Shown: positions 43,730 through 57,100, counted from the stretch's first letter. The stretch is DNA of 64,000 bases from Papaver somniferum (GCF_003573695.1 NC_039359.1:117435849-117499848), one strand, 5' to 3'. Program-made: numbers and translations. Notes: generated by a model not told the origin, from the sequence alone.

Positions 43730-45815
43730 TTTCGGATTCATTCACTTCTACAACCCAAACCATAGGTTTGACTCACTTCTCTCCCAAAAGGTGCTTCCTG
43801 TTTCTACGTTTCCGTAACTTGAGATTCCAAAGGTATGATTAAGTTTTCTTATTCCCATTTCGTAGACATAGTTAGGGATTTCACAGTGGATTCTTTTTTG
43901 TTTTTACCTTGATTGTGTTTGACTGTATTTCTAACTGGGAAGCCGGACTTGGGTTCTGATTATTATTTTTGGATTTTTTACGACACTATTTGATATTTCA
44001 ATGGACACTTTGCGCCATCCCCTCATGAAGGGTACAATCAAAAATAATAAAATATCTTTGGGGTTATGCCAGTATTGCTGCCTATAAATACTTTGTTTTG
44101 GTTATGCCCTAAGCGGTATTGTTTGGTGTACTGACATCTACTTTTTCTGATAGTTGGTGCAGTTTGGAAGGGAATTTTGGAAGCGGTAGTGCAGATTTGT
44201 TAGATGGTGGTGGTTTACGTCTGGGAGTACAACATGTAAGCTTTAATATTTTTTTTTCATTAAAGATGATGGTGATGTAGCGCAAAGAATAAGGATTTTA
44301 TTAGTTTCCTTACATCACCTATAACCACCTACAGACTACAGTTGAATCATTTATACTAGGTCGTAACCCTTAGTTTAAAATTGTGTCGTAATTTGTTAGT
44401 TGTACTAGACATGTTGAATTTTAACTGCTATAAGAATTATGTTCTAACGAAAAAAAATCAAGAATTGGAGTTCTCTGTCTGATCGAGAAATTTTTTGGTG
44501 TCATCTACCTTTGGTGGGTGGTAACTTTGGTTTTGTTTATTAACTAAATTGGCGATGAATTGAATGAAAGCAAGAAATCTATTTGGTTTATATCTTTACT
44601 GTTTTGTCAACCGGTCATTTGCTTTACGTCTGACTATTTTCGATGATATTGTTTATGTGGATCATGTGATGCATTTATTGTGATAACCTCTTTGGTGTTG
44701 TCCAAAGGATATCTAGACCGATCCTTTGCCAGAAATGTATATCTCCGTCCACTATGTTTGCTATTTCTTTGGTTCAGTTATACTCTCTTAATTTCGTGAT
44801 TGGTAGTGCCTAAATCGTTATCTTTAGGTGTGCATCCCACTATATCTGTTGTACGCATACATATGGTTATAATTTTATTTTTTCCATTATTGGTATTACA
44901 TAACTGAGCTCTAATTTTCTTTTTTATCTTATGTTGTAGTGGATATGCTACTGATAACCGCTTACGAGAACTCTAAGGTGAATGTATCGATACCTCTTCC
45001 ACTGTGCTGGAGCTGGAGCATGTGAGATGGATATTGCAGCAAGAGATTTTCCTGGAAGACTTATGGTATGCAATGTTTAATATAATAAGACTTTGATACG
45101 CTTATTTCGTTCTAACAGCTTAAGTGCTCCGGACATTTGTGAACCTGAATAAGGAAATCATCTTAATTCTTAATCTTCTTATCATCATGACATCCTTTTT
45201 TTCAATCCTAAAATTCTTTGGTGACCAATAATCTGCCATCTAACTAAAATTTGTTTTTCCCGTATCTGTACACCAAAGGCATTATGTGCAGGATTTGTGC
45301 AATTCCAATACCGTGGACTAACAGATGGTGTTTGTCGGCGACATTTATGTTGTTGCATGAGTGTTTCGTGTTCGTCTCTAGAGTTCAATATTTATTTATT
45401 TTTAAATCTGTTTTGAAGTGTGAATTTTGGTTAACTTTATTAGCAAATGTACCTGTGGAGCCTGTTTGGAAGGAAGAGTATAGTTGTCCAATGTTCTACG
45501 TAGTTTCATGTAAGGTACTCCTTTCTCTAATCAATATGTAAAGACAAAGAATATATATTGTGGCTTAGAATATGTATTCTGCATTAGATTATTTTATTTG
45601 TGTACTTGATGGGTGCGGATTTGACAACGTTTGGAGTACTGGTAGTGATGGCTCTAAGTGTGATAGACTCGGCTAGGCGGATAATTCTTCCCATCTTTTT
45701 AAAAATTCAGTTTGAGGTTTTAGCTGCTTGTGTGTTTGACTTGGTACGTCCCCATATCCCTTCGGCACTTCAGATGGATGGCATCTACCTCGAATTAAGC
45801 ATAAAAGGGTAAGTA
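43730..45815 (+). pseudogene. Possible multi-exon transcript or decayed gene, unrecognised
   Basis: Several splice-like junctions occur in order: AAAG|GTATGA near 43832, GTGCAG|T near 44162, CATG|TAAGC near 44237, TTGTAG|TGG near 44940, TATG|GTATGC near 45066 and CATGTAAG|GT near 45512. The segments between them are less AT-rich than the intervening sequence. Two open stretches (45251-45541, 45600-45812) contain short protein-like runs (CRICAIPIP; VPVEPVWKEEY), but no domain I can name, and the phases do not join into one long frame. It may be a non-coding RNA gene, a degraded gene, or chance. Confidence 0.25.
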
Positions 45816-45868
45816 ACTAAAAAGACGTATACTTGGTACGTCCCCATATCCCCTCGGCACTTCAGATT
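45741..45868. repeat. ~35-bp direct repeat
   Basis: The words CTTGGTACGTCCCCATATCC and CTCGGCACTTCAGAT occur at 45739-45775 and again at 45832-45868, almost identical. Confidence 0.8.
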
Positions 45869-48126
45869 GTATTTCAAATCCACTGTATTGAGAAAAAAAA
45901 ACGGTTCATAGGACCACAACTCTAATTAGCTTTAGTTATCGAGTTTAACCACGTCCGTAGGCGTTCCAATCACATGCCAACACTTAGTCATTGCCTAGAC
46001 AGATCTCCTTTAAGCACCACATCGATGGCACAACTGTAGTGTATCAAATTCAAGTGGGAAAGTTGCATGTTTGGTTCATTGTAGGTTCACTCTCCCGTAG
46101 TTCTTTGAATGTATGCCCAATTCAGAATCTTGACTGATAACATGCGTAGCTAATTAATACTCCCTAGGTGTTCCAATAGGTTATTTATTGACAGAAGATG
46201 GAACCCCAGACAGCCACGATGAATTCCCTCTGCAACGGAACATGAATATTAGACATCCATGATGGATTCCCTCTGCAACGGAACAAGAATGAGGATAAAG
46301 TTATGTAGAGACGATGTATTTGGATTATTAGACATCCACCAAATATGATGTGCCTTACTTCTTTGCTTTAAATAAAAAGGTGCCTTACTTTTCCGATCCT
46401 TTGTCCACCTTTTCTAAGAGCCTAAGACCTAAAGTTTGTGAATTCTGACTAAAAATTCCGACATACGAGCTACCTATTATGATCAACCCTTTCTATTACA
46501 AATGTCAGACGATACATTTAAAGACAACTGGGTACCAAGGCTACTGAAGCTTTAAGTTTGTTTTTTTAGTAAAGCAAAGCCATGGATTCAAGAATAGAGG
46601 CATAAACTAAAATAAAAATGATTCAAAAGAGTAAGAGTCGTTTCTTATACAGTATACATACAAGTATACGACTATGTTTTGTATCTAGCTGTAAGGTTTC
46701 ACCATGTGTAGGCTCTATTGTGTACCACTGTTTTTGACATGTAGCTTTTGCTCATATATCTGATAAATTGTACAAGAGATTTGTTCATGCGTATGCGAAT
46801 ATAGAAGAATGGCTTTTCAAACTTGCAACTTGCAAGTATGAAAATTTAAAAATGTAATCTTCCCAGTCTGAGTCCCTTTGGTACATCAGCTTTCATCAAA
46901 ACAAATCCACTGATGAAGGTTTTCTTATTAAAACGAACATTGCACTTGATTGTTGCACATACAGAATTGTTTTCACTTGCTGGATTTTCCTCGTGTGATA
47001 CTTGCACTTGCACAACTCCACTCTAAATATTCTAAACTGTAAACTTTCTTCGTTTTGATAGATTCATTTTCTTTGTTGTGGCTAATTGGATATGTAACTC
47101 TAATATATATTTTGCTTTTCTGTTTATCAGTCTTTTTACGATTATTATTCTACTGCTTTTCTTGAGTTCTAACGCAATTCTACGATTTAGAAAATCCATT
47201 TGATGGTCGACCTAGAGATGGTGGTGCTGATTTTTGAAGCTTCTCCGAGAAGCATTTTAGAGTTCAATTTTTCTATTTGCTTACATTTTATTCATGGGCT
47301 ACTAAGAAATCCAGTGATATTCATGGGCTACTAAAAAATCCAGTAATTTATTTTTGCGAAAAAATAAACTATCCCAAAATATGTGGAGATAATGTTTTTG
47401 ATGTTCGTTTGGACACGAACTAGTAGATGTTTTTGATGTTCGTTTGGATGCGAATCAATAAATAAATTTGTTTAGTAATTCGTGTCTGTTGAGTCCTATC
47501 AAGGACAACAATCACTTGCATTTGAATCGGTTGATCAAGTTATTCAATGGTAGAAACCAAGAGTATGGGCCTCAAAAAAAAGTTACAATCTTTTTTTTTT
47601 ACAAACCTAATAATGTGTATGTATTAATCAGGTTATTTCATTTGCCATGAAACTCATTGGTATTCTTATAGCCCCGCGATGTTAGAAATGAAGCGCAGAG
47701 ATTTATTATGGCAACTCCGCAATGACTACGAGCTTAATTGGTTTATAACCCTTACAAATTAAATTTAGACCATTAACCGCTCATTGCTAATTACATTGTA
47801 CAGTTCGAATAAAACCGATATGAACAAGCTAAGAAACTAATATCTGCAATACAGAGGAAAAATCACAACCCCATGACGTTACGGCACGGGTCATATCCTA
47901 ATCAATGAAGAAGAAACATGATTTCATTCTGGTTTAAGTTATAGTACAGTTTTGTTTGGAAGCAAAAAGACAGACTATGAAGTGAAAACTGTTTTTTTGT
48001 TTCTACCGGGTAGTCAGGATAAGTCTAAAGAAAAAAACCAACAGGACGGCGAGATGCCGTCTCATAGAACAAAAGCATAAATCAACCTCTAATCATGCAG
48101 AGCAGATGCCAGTTCATGAGCAAATC
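45869..48126. other. Gene-free stretch with small local duplications
   Basis: No gene recognised. Local tandem duplications occur at 46213-46290 (GATTCCCTCTGCAACGGAAC twice), 47291-47345 (TTCATGGGCTACTAA twice) and 47394-47455 (TTTTTGATGTTCGTTTGGA twice). Confidence 0.5.
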
Positions 48127-48421
48127 TAACGTGGAACAAGGTAAAAGAAAGCAATACTAGATTGCTATAAGCAAGAAGAGAAGAGAATTCAAGCAAGAAG
48201 AGAAAGATAAGTTTTGTGTTTAATAATTTGATTGAGTAATAGATAGCTCTTACAAGACTTAATCTAGCCTTTATATAGGCTTGAAGAATAACTAAACTAG
48301 GAAACAGAAAACTAAAAGAAAATCTAAAATAATCCTAAAAATAAGAAAGACTGAAACTAGGAAACCATGGAAGCCAAACCTCTAAGCGGAATCTTCTGGA
48401 ATTGTAGTATGCCCTGCATCA
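48127..48421 (-). repeat. 3' LTR of the gypsy element
   Basis: A 295-bp direct repeat of 53156-53450. It includes a TATA-like CCTATATAAAGG on the minus strand near 48270. Confidence 0.92.
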
Positions 48422-49758
48422 GTCCCCCCTTCTAGAGTAAAGCTCGTCCTCGAGTTGTCCAAACAAACCAGAAGTTCATTGTCACCATGAAACGTAAAAA
48501 TCTCTTGAACATTAAATGTGTTGGAGATATTCCAATCATTTGGTAGATCAATAACATAAGCATTATCATTGATCTTCTTTAAAACCTTGAAAGGACCATA
48601 TTTCTTCATCTTGGTTTTGTTATAAGTATCCACTGGAAATCTCTCTTTTCTTAGATGTATCATCACGAGCTCCCCTTCCTTGAAGGTTTTAAACCTCCTA
48701 TGTTTATCAGCATCCTCTTTATATTTAGAATTGGACTTCTCCAGTTTAGATTTTACTTCATTATGTAATTCAGTTGCTTTGTCTACAAAAGAGTCAGCTG
48801 CAGTGTTTGTACTCTGTGTGGTGGGAAAGGCTACCAAATCAAGAGTATGATTAGGTACTTTAGAGTACACAATCTCAAATGTAGTTTTCCTAGTAGAACG
48901 ATTCACAGAAGTGTTGAAAGAGAATTCCATATGTGGCAATAACACATCCCACTGCTTACTATTATCCAGGCACTTAACTCTAATCAAATTCCCAAGTGAT
49001 CTATTAACAACCTCAGTCTGTCCATCAGTTTGCGGATGTGAAGTTGTGCTGAATTGTAAAACTGTGCCTAAGCGCATCCATAAACTTTTCCAGAAATAAC
49101 TCAAAAATTTTGTATCTCTGTCAGAAGTGATAGACTTTGGAACCCCATGCAATCTGACTACTTCTTTAAAGAACAAAGAAGCAACATTAGAAGCGTCAGT
49201 TGATTTCTTACAAGCTACGAAGTGAGCCGTTTTAGAGTAACGATCAACTACGACCATAACAGAATCATTACCTCTAGCAGTACGAGGTAAACCAAGTATA
49301 AAATCCATACTTATATCAACCCAAGGTGCATCAGGAACTGGTAAAGGAGTATACAACCCGGTATTTTGAATTGTACCCTTTGCTCTCTGACAGACCATGC
49401 ATTTTTGTATGAACTTTTGTACATCACGTTTCAAAGATGGCCAGAAATATCTTTCTTCAATCAGGGAAATGGTTTTATCTCTCCCAAAATGACCACCAAG
49501 ACCACTGCCATGTAATTCTCGCATAAGATGTAAACGTAAAGACCCTTGAGGAATACATAATCGATTCCCTTTAAAAAGAAAACCTTCTTGTATAAGAAAA
49601 TCATCAACCCCATGAGTTTGAGAACTGCATTGATCCCATAGTTTGCTAAAATCTTCATCTTCTGGATAAATGTCTTTGATATAGTCAAATGCATAACTCT
49701 CATTACGAATTGTTAATAGATGACTTCTTCTACTTAAGGCATCAGCAACTTGATTCAA
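48382..49758 (-). pseudogene. Gypsy integrase region
   Basis: The frame opens with NQVADALSRR, the usual end of gypsy RNase H, then the HHCC zinc finger (HLMRELHGSGLGGHFG.., CMVCQRAKG). The catalytic core has its D, D and E residues (DISMDFILGLP, TSDRDTKF, HPQTDGQTEVVNR). The C-terminal part (AYVIDLPNDWNISNTFNVQEI) is as in many plant gypsy integrases, but no chromodomain is evident. The stop lies inside the 3' LTR. It is out of frame with the RT segment by one base at about 49755. The integrase itself looks undamaged. Confidence 0.88.
48422..48433 (-). other. Polypurine tract of the gypsy element
   Basis: The minus strand reads GAAGGGGGGAC immediately before the 3' LTR start TGATGCAG. Confidence 0.8.
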
Positions 49759-50798
49759 TTTCCACTTTTATGTCTCACGGAGAAAGTGTATTTGTTGAGT
49801 GTGGAAAGCCATCGATCATGCATTCTGTTAACTTTAGCAGAAGTATTCAAAAACTTCAAAGCATGGTTGTCAGTGTTGACAACAAATTCCCTATGTATAA
49901 GATAAGTATGCCACTGCTTAAGAGATTGAACAAGAGCCAATAACTCTAATTCATATGTAGACCATTTCTTTTGTGCATCTGAATTCTTCTCACTGTAATA
50001 TGCAATTGGATGACCCTCCTGTGATAATACTGCACCAATACCAACAACAGATGCATCACAATCTATTTCAAAAGGCTTGTTGAAATTCGGAAGTGCAAGA
50101 ATTGGTGCCGTACAAAGCTTTTCTTTAAGAAGAATAAAGCTTTTATCCATTGCTTCCGTCCACTCAAACTTCTCCTTCTTGAGACAGTCAGTCAAAGGTG
50201 CAGAAATAGAGCTAAAGTTCTTCACAAATCTTCGATAGAAAGAAGCCAAACCATGAAAACTACGAACATCACGAATAGAAGTAGGAACTGGCCAATCTTC
50301 AATTGCTTGAACTTTAGAAGGATCGACATGAATACCATCAGTAGAAATCACATATCCCAAAAATGTTACTGAAGAAGCCATGAAGGTACACTTCTTCAAA
50401 TTAACATATAAAGAGTTGTCAGCAAGAACTTGAAACACTTGTGAAAGATGTTGGAGGTGTTCTGGCTCACTGCGACTAAAAATTAGTATGTCATCAAAAT
50501 AGACAATAACAAATTTACTGAGAAAGGGTTGGAGAACCTGATTCATAAGTCGCATAAAAGTACTAGGTGCATTAGATAACCCAAATGGCATGACCAGCCA
50601 TTCATATAAACCTTCACGTGTCTTGAATGTTTTCCACTCATCTCCACCTCGAATGCGTATTTGGTGGTAACCACTGCGTAAATCCAACTTAGTAAAAATA
50701 ATAGAGCCCGACAGTAAATCAATCATATCATCAATACGCGGGATCGGAAATCTATAAGGAATGGTGATGCGATTTAATGCTCTGCAATCGATACACAT
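49755..50798 (-). pseudogene. Gypsy reverse transcriptase / RNase H region
   Basis: Contains the RT fingers and palm ([37 protein letters not shown]) and an intact catalytic box YFDD in [12 protein letters not shown]. The RNase H domain follows, with [18 protein letters not shown] and [11 protein letters not shown]. It ends KSGN and stop because of a one-base frameshift just before NQVADALS. The start is displaced by another frameshift in an A-run near 50815-50820. Confidence 0.9.
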
Positions 50799-51085
50799 CC
50801 TCCATCCATTGTTTTTTTACTAACCAAGAAGGCAGGACTGGCACAAGGACTGTTGCTAGGTCGTATCAAACCCTTTGTAAGCAAATCATTTACCTGTCCC
50901 TGTAATATCTCATGCTCAGCAGGACTCAAGCGATAGTGTGCTTGGTTTGGTAAAGAGGCTCCAGGAATAAAATCGATGCAGTGTTGAATATTCCGTAAAG
51001 GAGGTAATGCAGTTGGTAGTTCATCTGGAAATAAAACATTATATTGAAATAATAAGGGCTTCACCTTTGCAGGCAACTCAATCAT
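50774..51085 (-). pseudogene. Gypsy protease-RT linker and RT N terminus
   Basis: Carries the standard start of gypsy RT (IDFIPGASLPNQAHYRLSP, then GLIRPSNSPCASPAFLV). The frame is lost in the poly-A run encoding SKK, where the usual sequence would continue into [10 protein letters not shown] in another frame. Confidence 0.85.
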
Positions 51086-51765
51086 ATAGAATCTTCATGG
51101 GAATGTAAAGAATGTTGTGGGTGCAAAGAACGAATAACAGTGGCTACGACAGCATCAGTCTGCGCACAAGAGTTTGAAGTGGAATTGGATGGACTAAGAA
51201 CCTTGGTTTTCCCATTATGAACAAAAGTGTAAGTATTCTCGAATCCATTGTGAACCGCGTGAAGATCGTATTGCCAAGGTCTGCCAAGAAGAAGATGGGT
51301 TGCCGTCATATTAATGACATCACATAGAACTGTGTCTTCATAACCCTCAAAAGAGAATGACACATAACACTGAAGAGTAATCTTCTGTGTGCTAGAGGCA
51401 TTAACCCATCCTACAGTGTAAGGTTCTGGATGAGAAGTTACTGGTAGTTCAAGCTTCTTAACTACGTGATCAGCAATATAATTATCCACACTGCCACTAT
51501 CAATTATCATCTTGCAGATTTTACCCCCAATATAACATCTGGATTTAAAGATACTGTGTCTCTGAGACTTGCATTGTTGAGTAAGAAATAATGGACGAAT
51601 CATCCCAACAAACTCATCGTCATCACCAGGTGAGTCTTCATCTTCGAACTCATTAAGCGCACCAGTGACTTCATTAATGAACTGAGGTTCACCAATCAAA
51701 GCATTGAATTTCCGACAATCACTAGAGTGTGCCCCGATTGCTGCATTTATTGCACTTATCTCCAC
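51082..51765 (-). pseudogene. Gypsy aspartic protease region
   Basis: Contains the aspartic protease motif IIDSGS (with VDNYI) and HLLLGRPWQYD further on. The N-terminal part (SDCRKF) is the end of the Gag zinc knuckle in a shifted frame. The Gag-protease junction is frameshifted near 51735-51765. Confidence 0.85.
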
Positions 51766-53048
51766 GAAATTTTGCTATAAGTTTAGTTCTCTGTTGCGGT
51801 GGAAATTGTTGTTGCCTGTTATGAAACCGATTCCCTGTAGTAGGAGGAGTTGGTTGCAGAGAGTGAGACTGCTGACCCGGCTGAAGATCAACTGGATTGG
51901 CTAAGATAGGTGTAGCCAGAGGTGGAGTATAAGGCACAATATGGCTAGGTTGTCGATGTGAATGGCTAACATCATCATAAGGAGGCCTGGGAATAGTCAA
52001 AACAGTATCTGGAGAAAAGTTTTGAGATGAATTGGTACCCCTGGAATTATTTTGATAACGCCCTTGTCTGGATGGATAATCCTAAAGAACGAAGAAGACG
52101 ATTTTCTATCTTAATAGCTTGCTGCACCGCTTCGACCATAGTAAAACTGAATGAGTCATACCATTTTGTATTAATCTATTCCCCTCAATGAATCTTGCAA
52201 CTAACTGTTCTTCAGATTCTTTGAGTTGATTTCGTGCCACCAATTATAAAATCTGACACATATTCTTCAACCGTGCGTGCCCCCTGCTGAATGTTCTGCA
52301 ATTTGATGAAAAGTTGCTGCATAAAGTCTCTAGGTAAGAACTTATCCCTGATCAAAGTTTTCATACGTGTCCAAGTACGTATTTTCGGTTTGTTAGCGTT
52401 TCTACGATCATCACAGATCTTATCCCACCAGGCTGCAGCTCCTCCTTTGAGCTTGTAAGTCACAAGTTTGACCTTAGAATCTTCAGGGACTTCCATAAAT
52501 TCAAAAAAAGCTTCTACCTCAAAGAACCAATCAGTTAGTTCTTCAATACGAAAATTTCCAGAGAAGTTGGGAATATCAGCTTTTAGCTTATATTCGGGTA
52601 AAGAACTGTAAGGGTTGTGACCAGTTTTTAAACGTCGTTCTTCAATCCAATTCTTCTCTAGATCGTTCTTACGTTCATCTTCATCATCACTGTCGAGTGT
52701 AGGAGAAACTAGCTTCTTCTTTGAATGACCTATGAACCCTTCATATGGTTTCTTAATGTTTAAAGTATGCAATACATCTTTAGGTACTTCATCATTCTGT
52801 AAAAACTGAAGTGTATCGTTTTTAGTTTTTTTTTCTAAGTCTACAAGCTCAGGCATATCCAAATCTATATTTATGTGTTTTGCAACCTTGAAAAGATGAT
52901 TCTGCAATGCTTCAAGCTTGTTATCTCTTAACCCTAATTTTTCCTCCATGGACTTCTCAAGAGTTTCAGTAATGTTTTTTGCCAAAATCTCGGTATGAGA
53001 TTTGATGAGAGCTTCGATTGCTGCTAGAGTAACTGGTTGAGCAGTCAT
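51722..53048 (-). pseudogene. Gypsy Gag region, frameshifted
   Basis: The ATG at 53048 lies about 108 bp after the 5' LTR. The intact frame 52212-53048 carries the Gag core (IPNFSGNFRIEELTDWFFEV, YKLKGGAAAWWD, RTWTRMKTLIRDKFLP, GARTVEEYVSDF), typical of Retrotrans_gag. It breaks at 52212. A later frame (51722-52000) holds a Pro/Gln-rich linker and the start of a CCHC knuckle (CNKCSNRG), which is itself broken by a frameshift. Gag would form the particle, but here it is split. Confidence 0.85.
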
Positions 53049-53135
53049 TTTTTTTTTTTTTTGTGTACTTAAAAGGAATGAAAAGGTGTTACGGAAGTGA
53101 AGTAAAGGATCAAGTGATATGATGAAAAACCTAAA

Positions 53136-53153
53136 ACTAAGCGGGTGATACCA
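53136..53153 (-). other. Primer binding site of the gypsy element
   Basis: The minus strand TGGTATCACCC lies two bases after the 5' LTR end. It starts like the complement of initiator tRNA-Met (TGGTATCA) and then diverges. Confidence 0.75.
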
Positions 53154-53155
53154 AC

Positions 53156-53450
53156 TAATGTGGAACAAGGTAAAAGAAAGCAATACTAGATTGCTATAAG
53201 CAAGAAGAGAAGATAATTCAAGCAAGAAGAGAAAGATAAGTTTTGTGTTTAATAATTTGATTGAGTAATAGATAGCTCTTACAAGACTTAATCTAGCCTT
53301 TATATAGGCTTGAAGAATAACTAAACTAGGAAACAAAAAAATAAAAGGAAATCTAAAAGAATCCTAAAAATAAGAAAGACTGAAATTAGGAAACCATGGA
53401 AGCCAAACCTCTAAGCGGAATCTTCTGGAATCGTAGTATGCCCTGCATCA
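53156..53450 (-). repeat. 5' LTR of the gypsy element
   Basis: A 295-bp partner of 48127-48421, with about eight differences. Confidence 0.92.
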
Positions 53451-53636
53451 AAATCTGAACCTGGAAAGGGTGACAAGAGTTATGGCTTTTCTCATGCCAA
53501 AGAAAATCATTCTCAGTCATCAATATCGCTGAGCTGTTAAAAGAGAGAGAACAGCCAACGTAACTAAATTATGAAGCAAAACTTAGGATGAGAAAGATAT
53601 AGATACTGCACAAGGATATAGAGGATGGTCTAGGTT

Positions 53637-54114
53637 ATGTGTATACAAATGAAAAAATGGAGTGCCATAATTAATATGATTGTATTATTCACTCAAAAAG
53701 ATGTCCACACAAGTATGTGTATGCTCCAAGAGGTGCTGATCCTGGAGAAACTATCAATTCTGAGTGGATCAAGTGGAGATCAAATTCTAATTTTATGGAT
53801 TCAATCTGCGATTTATGAAAGTGTAATCTCTTATGTAGCTGGTCCGACTACTACCTATGATTTGTGGAGATCTATTGAAGAAATATTTGCTGCAATCTCT
53901 TAAACACATGTCATCAACTCAAAACAAGCTTTCTTTTATGAAACAAGGTAAGACAACTATGACTAACTATTTTAATGAGATTAAAAAGATTTCTGATTCT
54001 TTATCTATTGTTGGATCTCCTATCTGTGAGTCTGAAATGATAGTTAGTATTCTTAATGGCCTAGGATCTGCTTTTGATCTACATATATTTGAGTAAGAAA
54101 TCCATTAGTTACAC
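53637..54114 (+). pseudogene. Copia element B: gag, left piece
   Basis: Decayed copia Gag core in shifting frames: SGDQILILWIQSAI, YVAGPTTTYDLWRSIEE, then after a frameshift at about 53900 NKLSFMKQGKTTMTNYFNEIKKISD and SILNGLGSAFDL. The frame is cut by the 3.56-kb insertion after ..NPLVT and resumes at 57678 with LGELHNLLLGED. The 5' LTR of this element was not found. The gypsy element lies just upstream. Confidence 0.75.
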
Positions 54115-57100
54115 GATGATCGCTGTCGTATGCGTCAAAAATAAATTACACTTTCTCACTACTCAAAACATATAATATAGCAAGGACAAGAAAGGATCGT
54201 TCCCACAGAGAGGACTATGGTTGTCAAGTTGTTTCGGTTTCTTATTTTTAACAATGGGGGGTTTTCTGATTTTTATATACTAAAATAAAATAAAAGCAAA
54301 CAATAAAGGTAAACAAATTAAATCAAGGATGAGAAAGTATAGGTCACGGATTTCATCTTCATTCACAAACATGTTTTCGACACAATAACTAGAATTGATA
54401 TTTTAATCTCAACTTTTATCAAGGGCCCTAGGATACCTTGATCGCAAGAATATCCCGCTAATTTCCTCTTGTCATCAACAAACACATTAAAAGATGCGAG
54501 TATGAGTTCTACCTTAGAGAACAACCTAATGTGTAAAAGCACTAATCAAGTTTAATTTCCTAGATGCATTAAGTTCTATGAAATCAGGCCAATCAAAGCA
54601 ATCGAACGTGTAAAAGCACCAATCCAATTTAACAAAGGTTATGACTCACATGTGACTACTAGGATGTATCACTACAAGCAATAATCACAATTATGCTACT
54701 TGTAATCAGGAATCTATCACTTTTGCGTATAATAAATCCTAATCTAGCAATGGAGATGAACACAAACTCAACCGATTCGCGCCTCAATCAAACAAGTATT
54801 CAATTCATATCACAATACTAACGATGAATCATAAACGATGAAGTATGGAGACAAAACTAATTTATTGAACACAACCCATGTTTGGAAATCCAACTTATTC
54901 CTTAACCAATGATAAAAACTAGGTACTCATATTCATGGAGTTCATAACAAGGAGGAAGATAAAACTTATCATGTTTCTAAACCCTAGAACAAAAGTAGTA
55001 GAAGAAGATATTAGTCCCCCTAATGGAGATCTATAAGTTTTGAGAAAGACTTTTCTATTTATATGTTTCTCTCATTCCAAAAGGATACTTCCAATATTAG
55101 GTCTTTTCAAAACCCATCTCCAATTAGTCCACCAAGCCCATGTGTGGATAATATCCGTGTGAAAATCTCTGTCCAAAAGTGTCGCCGGAATTGCTGACAT
55201 CATCGCCGGAATCTGGCCGGAAAGCTGCCGTCGGTTACCAGGAAAGTCAACTACCGGTCGACGGTCAAAATTGGTCATCGGTCAAAGTCGACTGGTCAAG
55301 CCAGTGAGTTAAGCCAGCCAGGTCAGGTTGAGTCAGAGAGCTAGTCAGCTAAGTCAGGCCAAGGCCTAAGCTTAATGTTCACCATCATGGAGCAGCATTC
55401 TGCAACTGCAGCTGTTCTCACTGCCTCAGGCCATCTCTGCACTTCAATTTCACTTATAAACAAAGTATATAGCAGCAGCAGCATTACTTCTTGCACCTCT
55501 TCTTACTCATTTTGCAGCATCAACTCTGCCCTATCACCTGCATTTGCTTCAATTCCAGCTGCACTTTCTTTGCATTTGCTTACACACACGAGCAATACCT
55601 CCCTGTAAACCTGAGTAGCCACCAATTTCAGTTATGGAAACAACACTCATCTGCAGTTTCAGTACCATCAATTCCGTCTCAACACCAGCAGCTTCATATA
55701 CAGACCCATTACATCACTTGTTACAGCTGCCTCAACTGCAATGCTTCAGTTCTTAGCTAGCAGCCATCTCAACTTCCTGGTTATCGGCTGGAACAGCACC
55801 AGTCACCACTGAACAGCACCACCATCTGCACTCTCAGTTCACTAACAATTCAATCAACAGCAGCGGCTTGATCCTCCATGTTATCGCCATCGGCAGTAGC
55901 TTATCTTCTTGTGCACCACCAGTGCCTTCAGCTCTGCTCTAAACCCATTGTACTCGAACACCACCTTGAGCCATTTCTGCTCTGCAACTGAATCTGACTT
56001 GACTGCAACCACAACACCACCAGAACCATTGCAACCACCAAAAACTGCAGCTGCTAAGCCATACCAACTGCATTATCATTCACAATCGTCGCAGCAACAC
56101 CACATAACTCCAGCTGCAACATACACACAATTTCTTCACTTGATACCTAACTCAGGCCACACTTCCTGCAGTTCATACATTCCAATTAGCTTCTGTAACA
56201 GCTGCAACCACCAGCACCAATTATTCATCACTATTACCAGCTGCAGAACCATCAACAACACCTGCTCTTCCCTGTATTTTCATTTTTACCCAGCTGCAAC
56301 TGCAAACAACCAACAACATAACTAGCCTTGACCGCTTCCACCATCTTCAGTTGCACCCACACAATCTTCTGAGAACCTGCAATTGTATTCAGCTTCAAAT
56401 TCTTCTTCTTCTTCTCCCTGCAATTGCCAACAACCATCAACATCAATCTCCACCATTTCAATAGCAGCCTCAGATCCTGTTCTTGGCATCAAAACCTCAA
56501 ATCGAAGCCACTGCCCAGCACCAGCTCAAACTCAGTTCATACACAATTAACATCATCTTTCCTCTCTCTATTCACAGCTTGTGTTTCAGCCATATCCTCA
56601 TTGCAAGCAGCACACAATCTCAGCTCAACCATCCATCAGTTCTCCGACCCATTTAATCAACACGCCAGACCTGAGCTCATGGTAAGCAGCAGACACAACT
56701 TGTTCTTCATAAACAGATACCCACTGTAATATCGAGCAAAACCCATCTGAACTTCATGTTAAACCTAATCATCAATCTCTTCTAATTTCAACAACAGAAC
56801 CTTCTCTAGTTTCAAATTAACCTCAAACCCTGCACCTCAGCTCAGTTGCATCACTGCAAGCTCAATGCCACTCACTCATGTCACAACACCAGCTCAACCC
56901 TTCCATCCAACCTTGCAGTAACCACCCGCAGTACCTCAAATCCATTAGCTCACAGCAACAATCATCTCCTGTAATCAGTTCTACCTTCAGTTCAACTGCA
57001 GCTTCAGGTCCCTACTATAACCACCACCAACACACTCTGCAATGGCATCAATTGGCCCCAAATTGAACCCATCCTTCCTTCTATTCCATTCCCTTAATTG

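Larger units (their letters stand above)
48127..53450 (-). mobile_element. Ty3/gypsy LTR retrotransposon, LTR-complete, coding frameshifted
   Basis: A 5324-bp element with the perfect TSD AAATC (48122-48126 and 53451-53455) and two 295-bp LTRs. Domain order on the minus strand is gag, protease, RT, RNase H, integrase, which is the Ty3/gypsy order. The LTRs differ at about eight positions by eye, suggesting moderate age. The LTRs begin TGATGCAGGG but end ..CACGTTA or ..CACATTA instead of ..CA. Several single-base frameshifts break the polyprotein, so this copy is not autonomous. Confidence 0.92.

Noticed and set aside
49689..49943. 84-codon plus-strand frame in the gypsy element
   Set aside because: Antisense shadow of RNase H.
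55375..57066. Several Ser/Thr/Gln/His-rich open frames as candidate proteins
   Set aside because: They overlap in different frames, follow the low-complexity composition and have no domain, start context or continuity.
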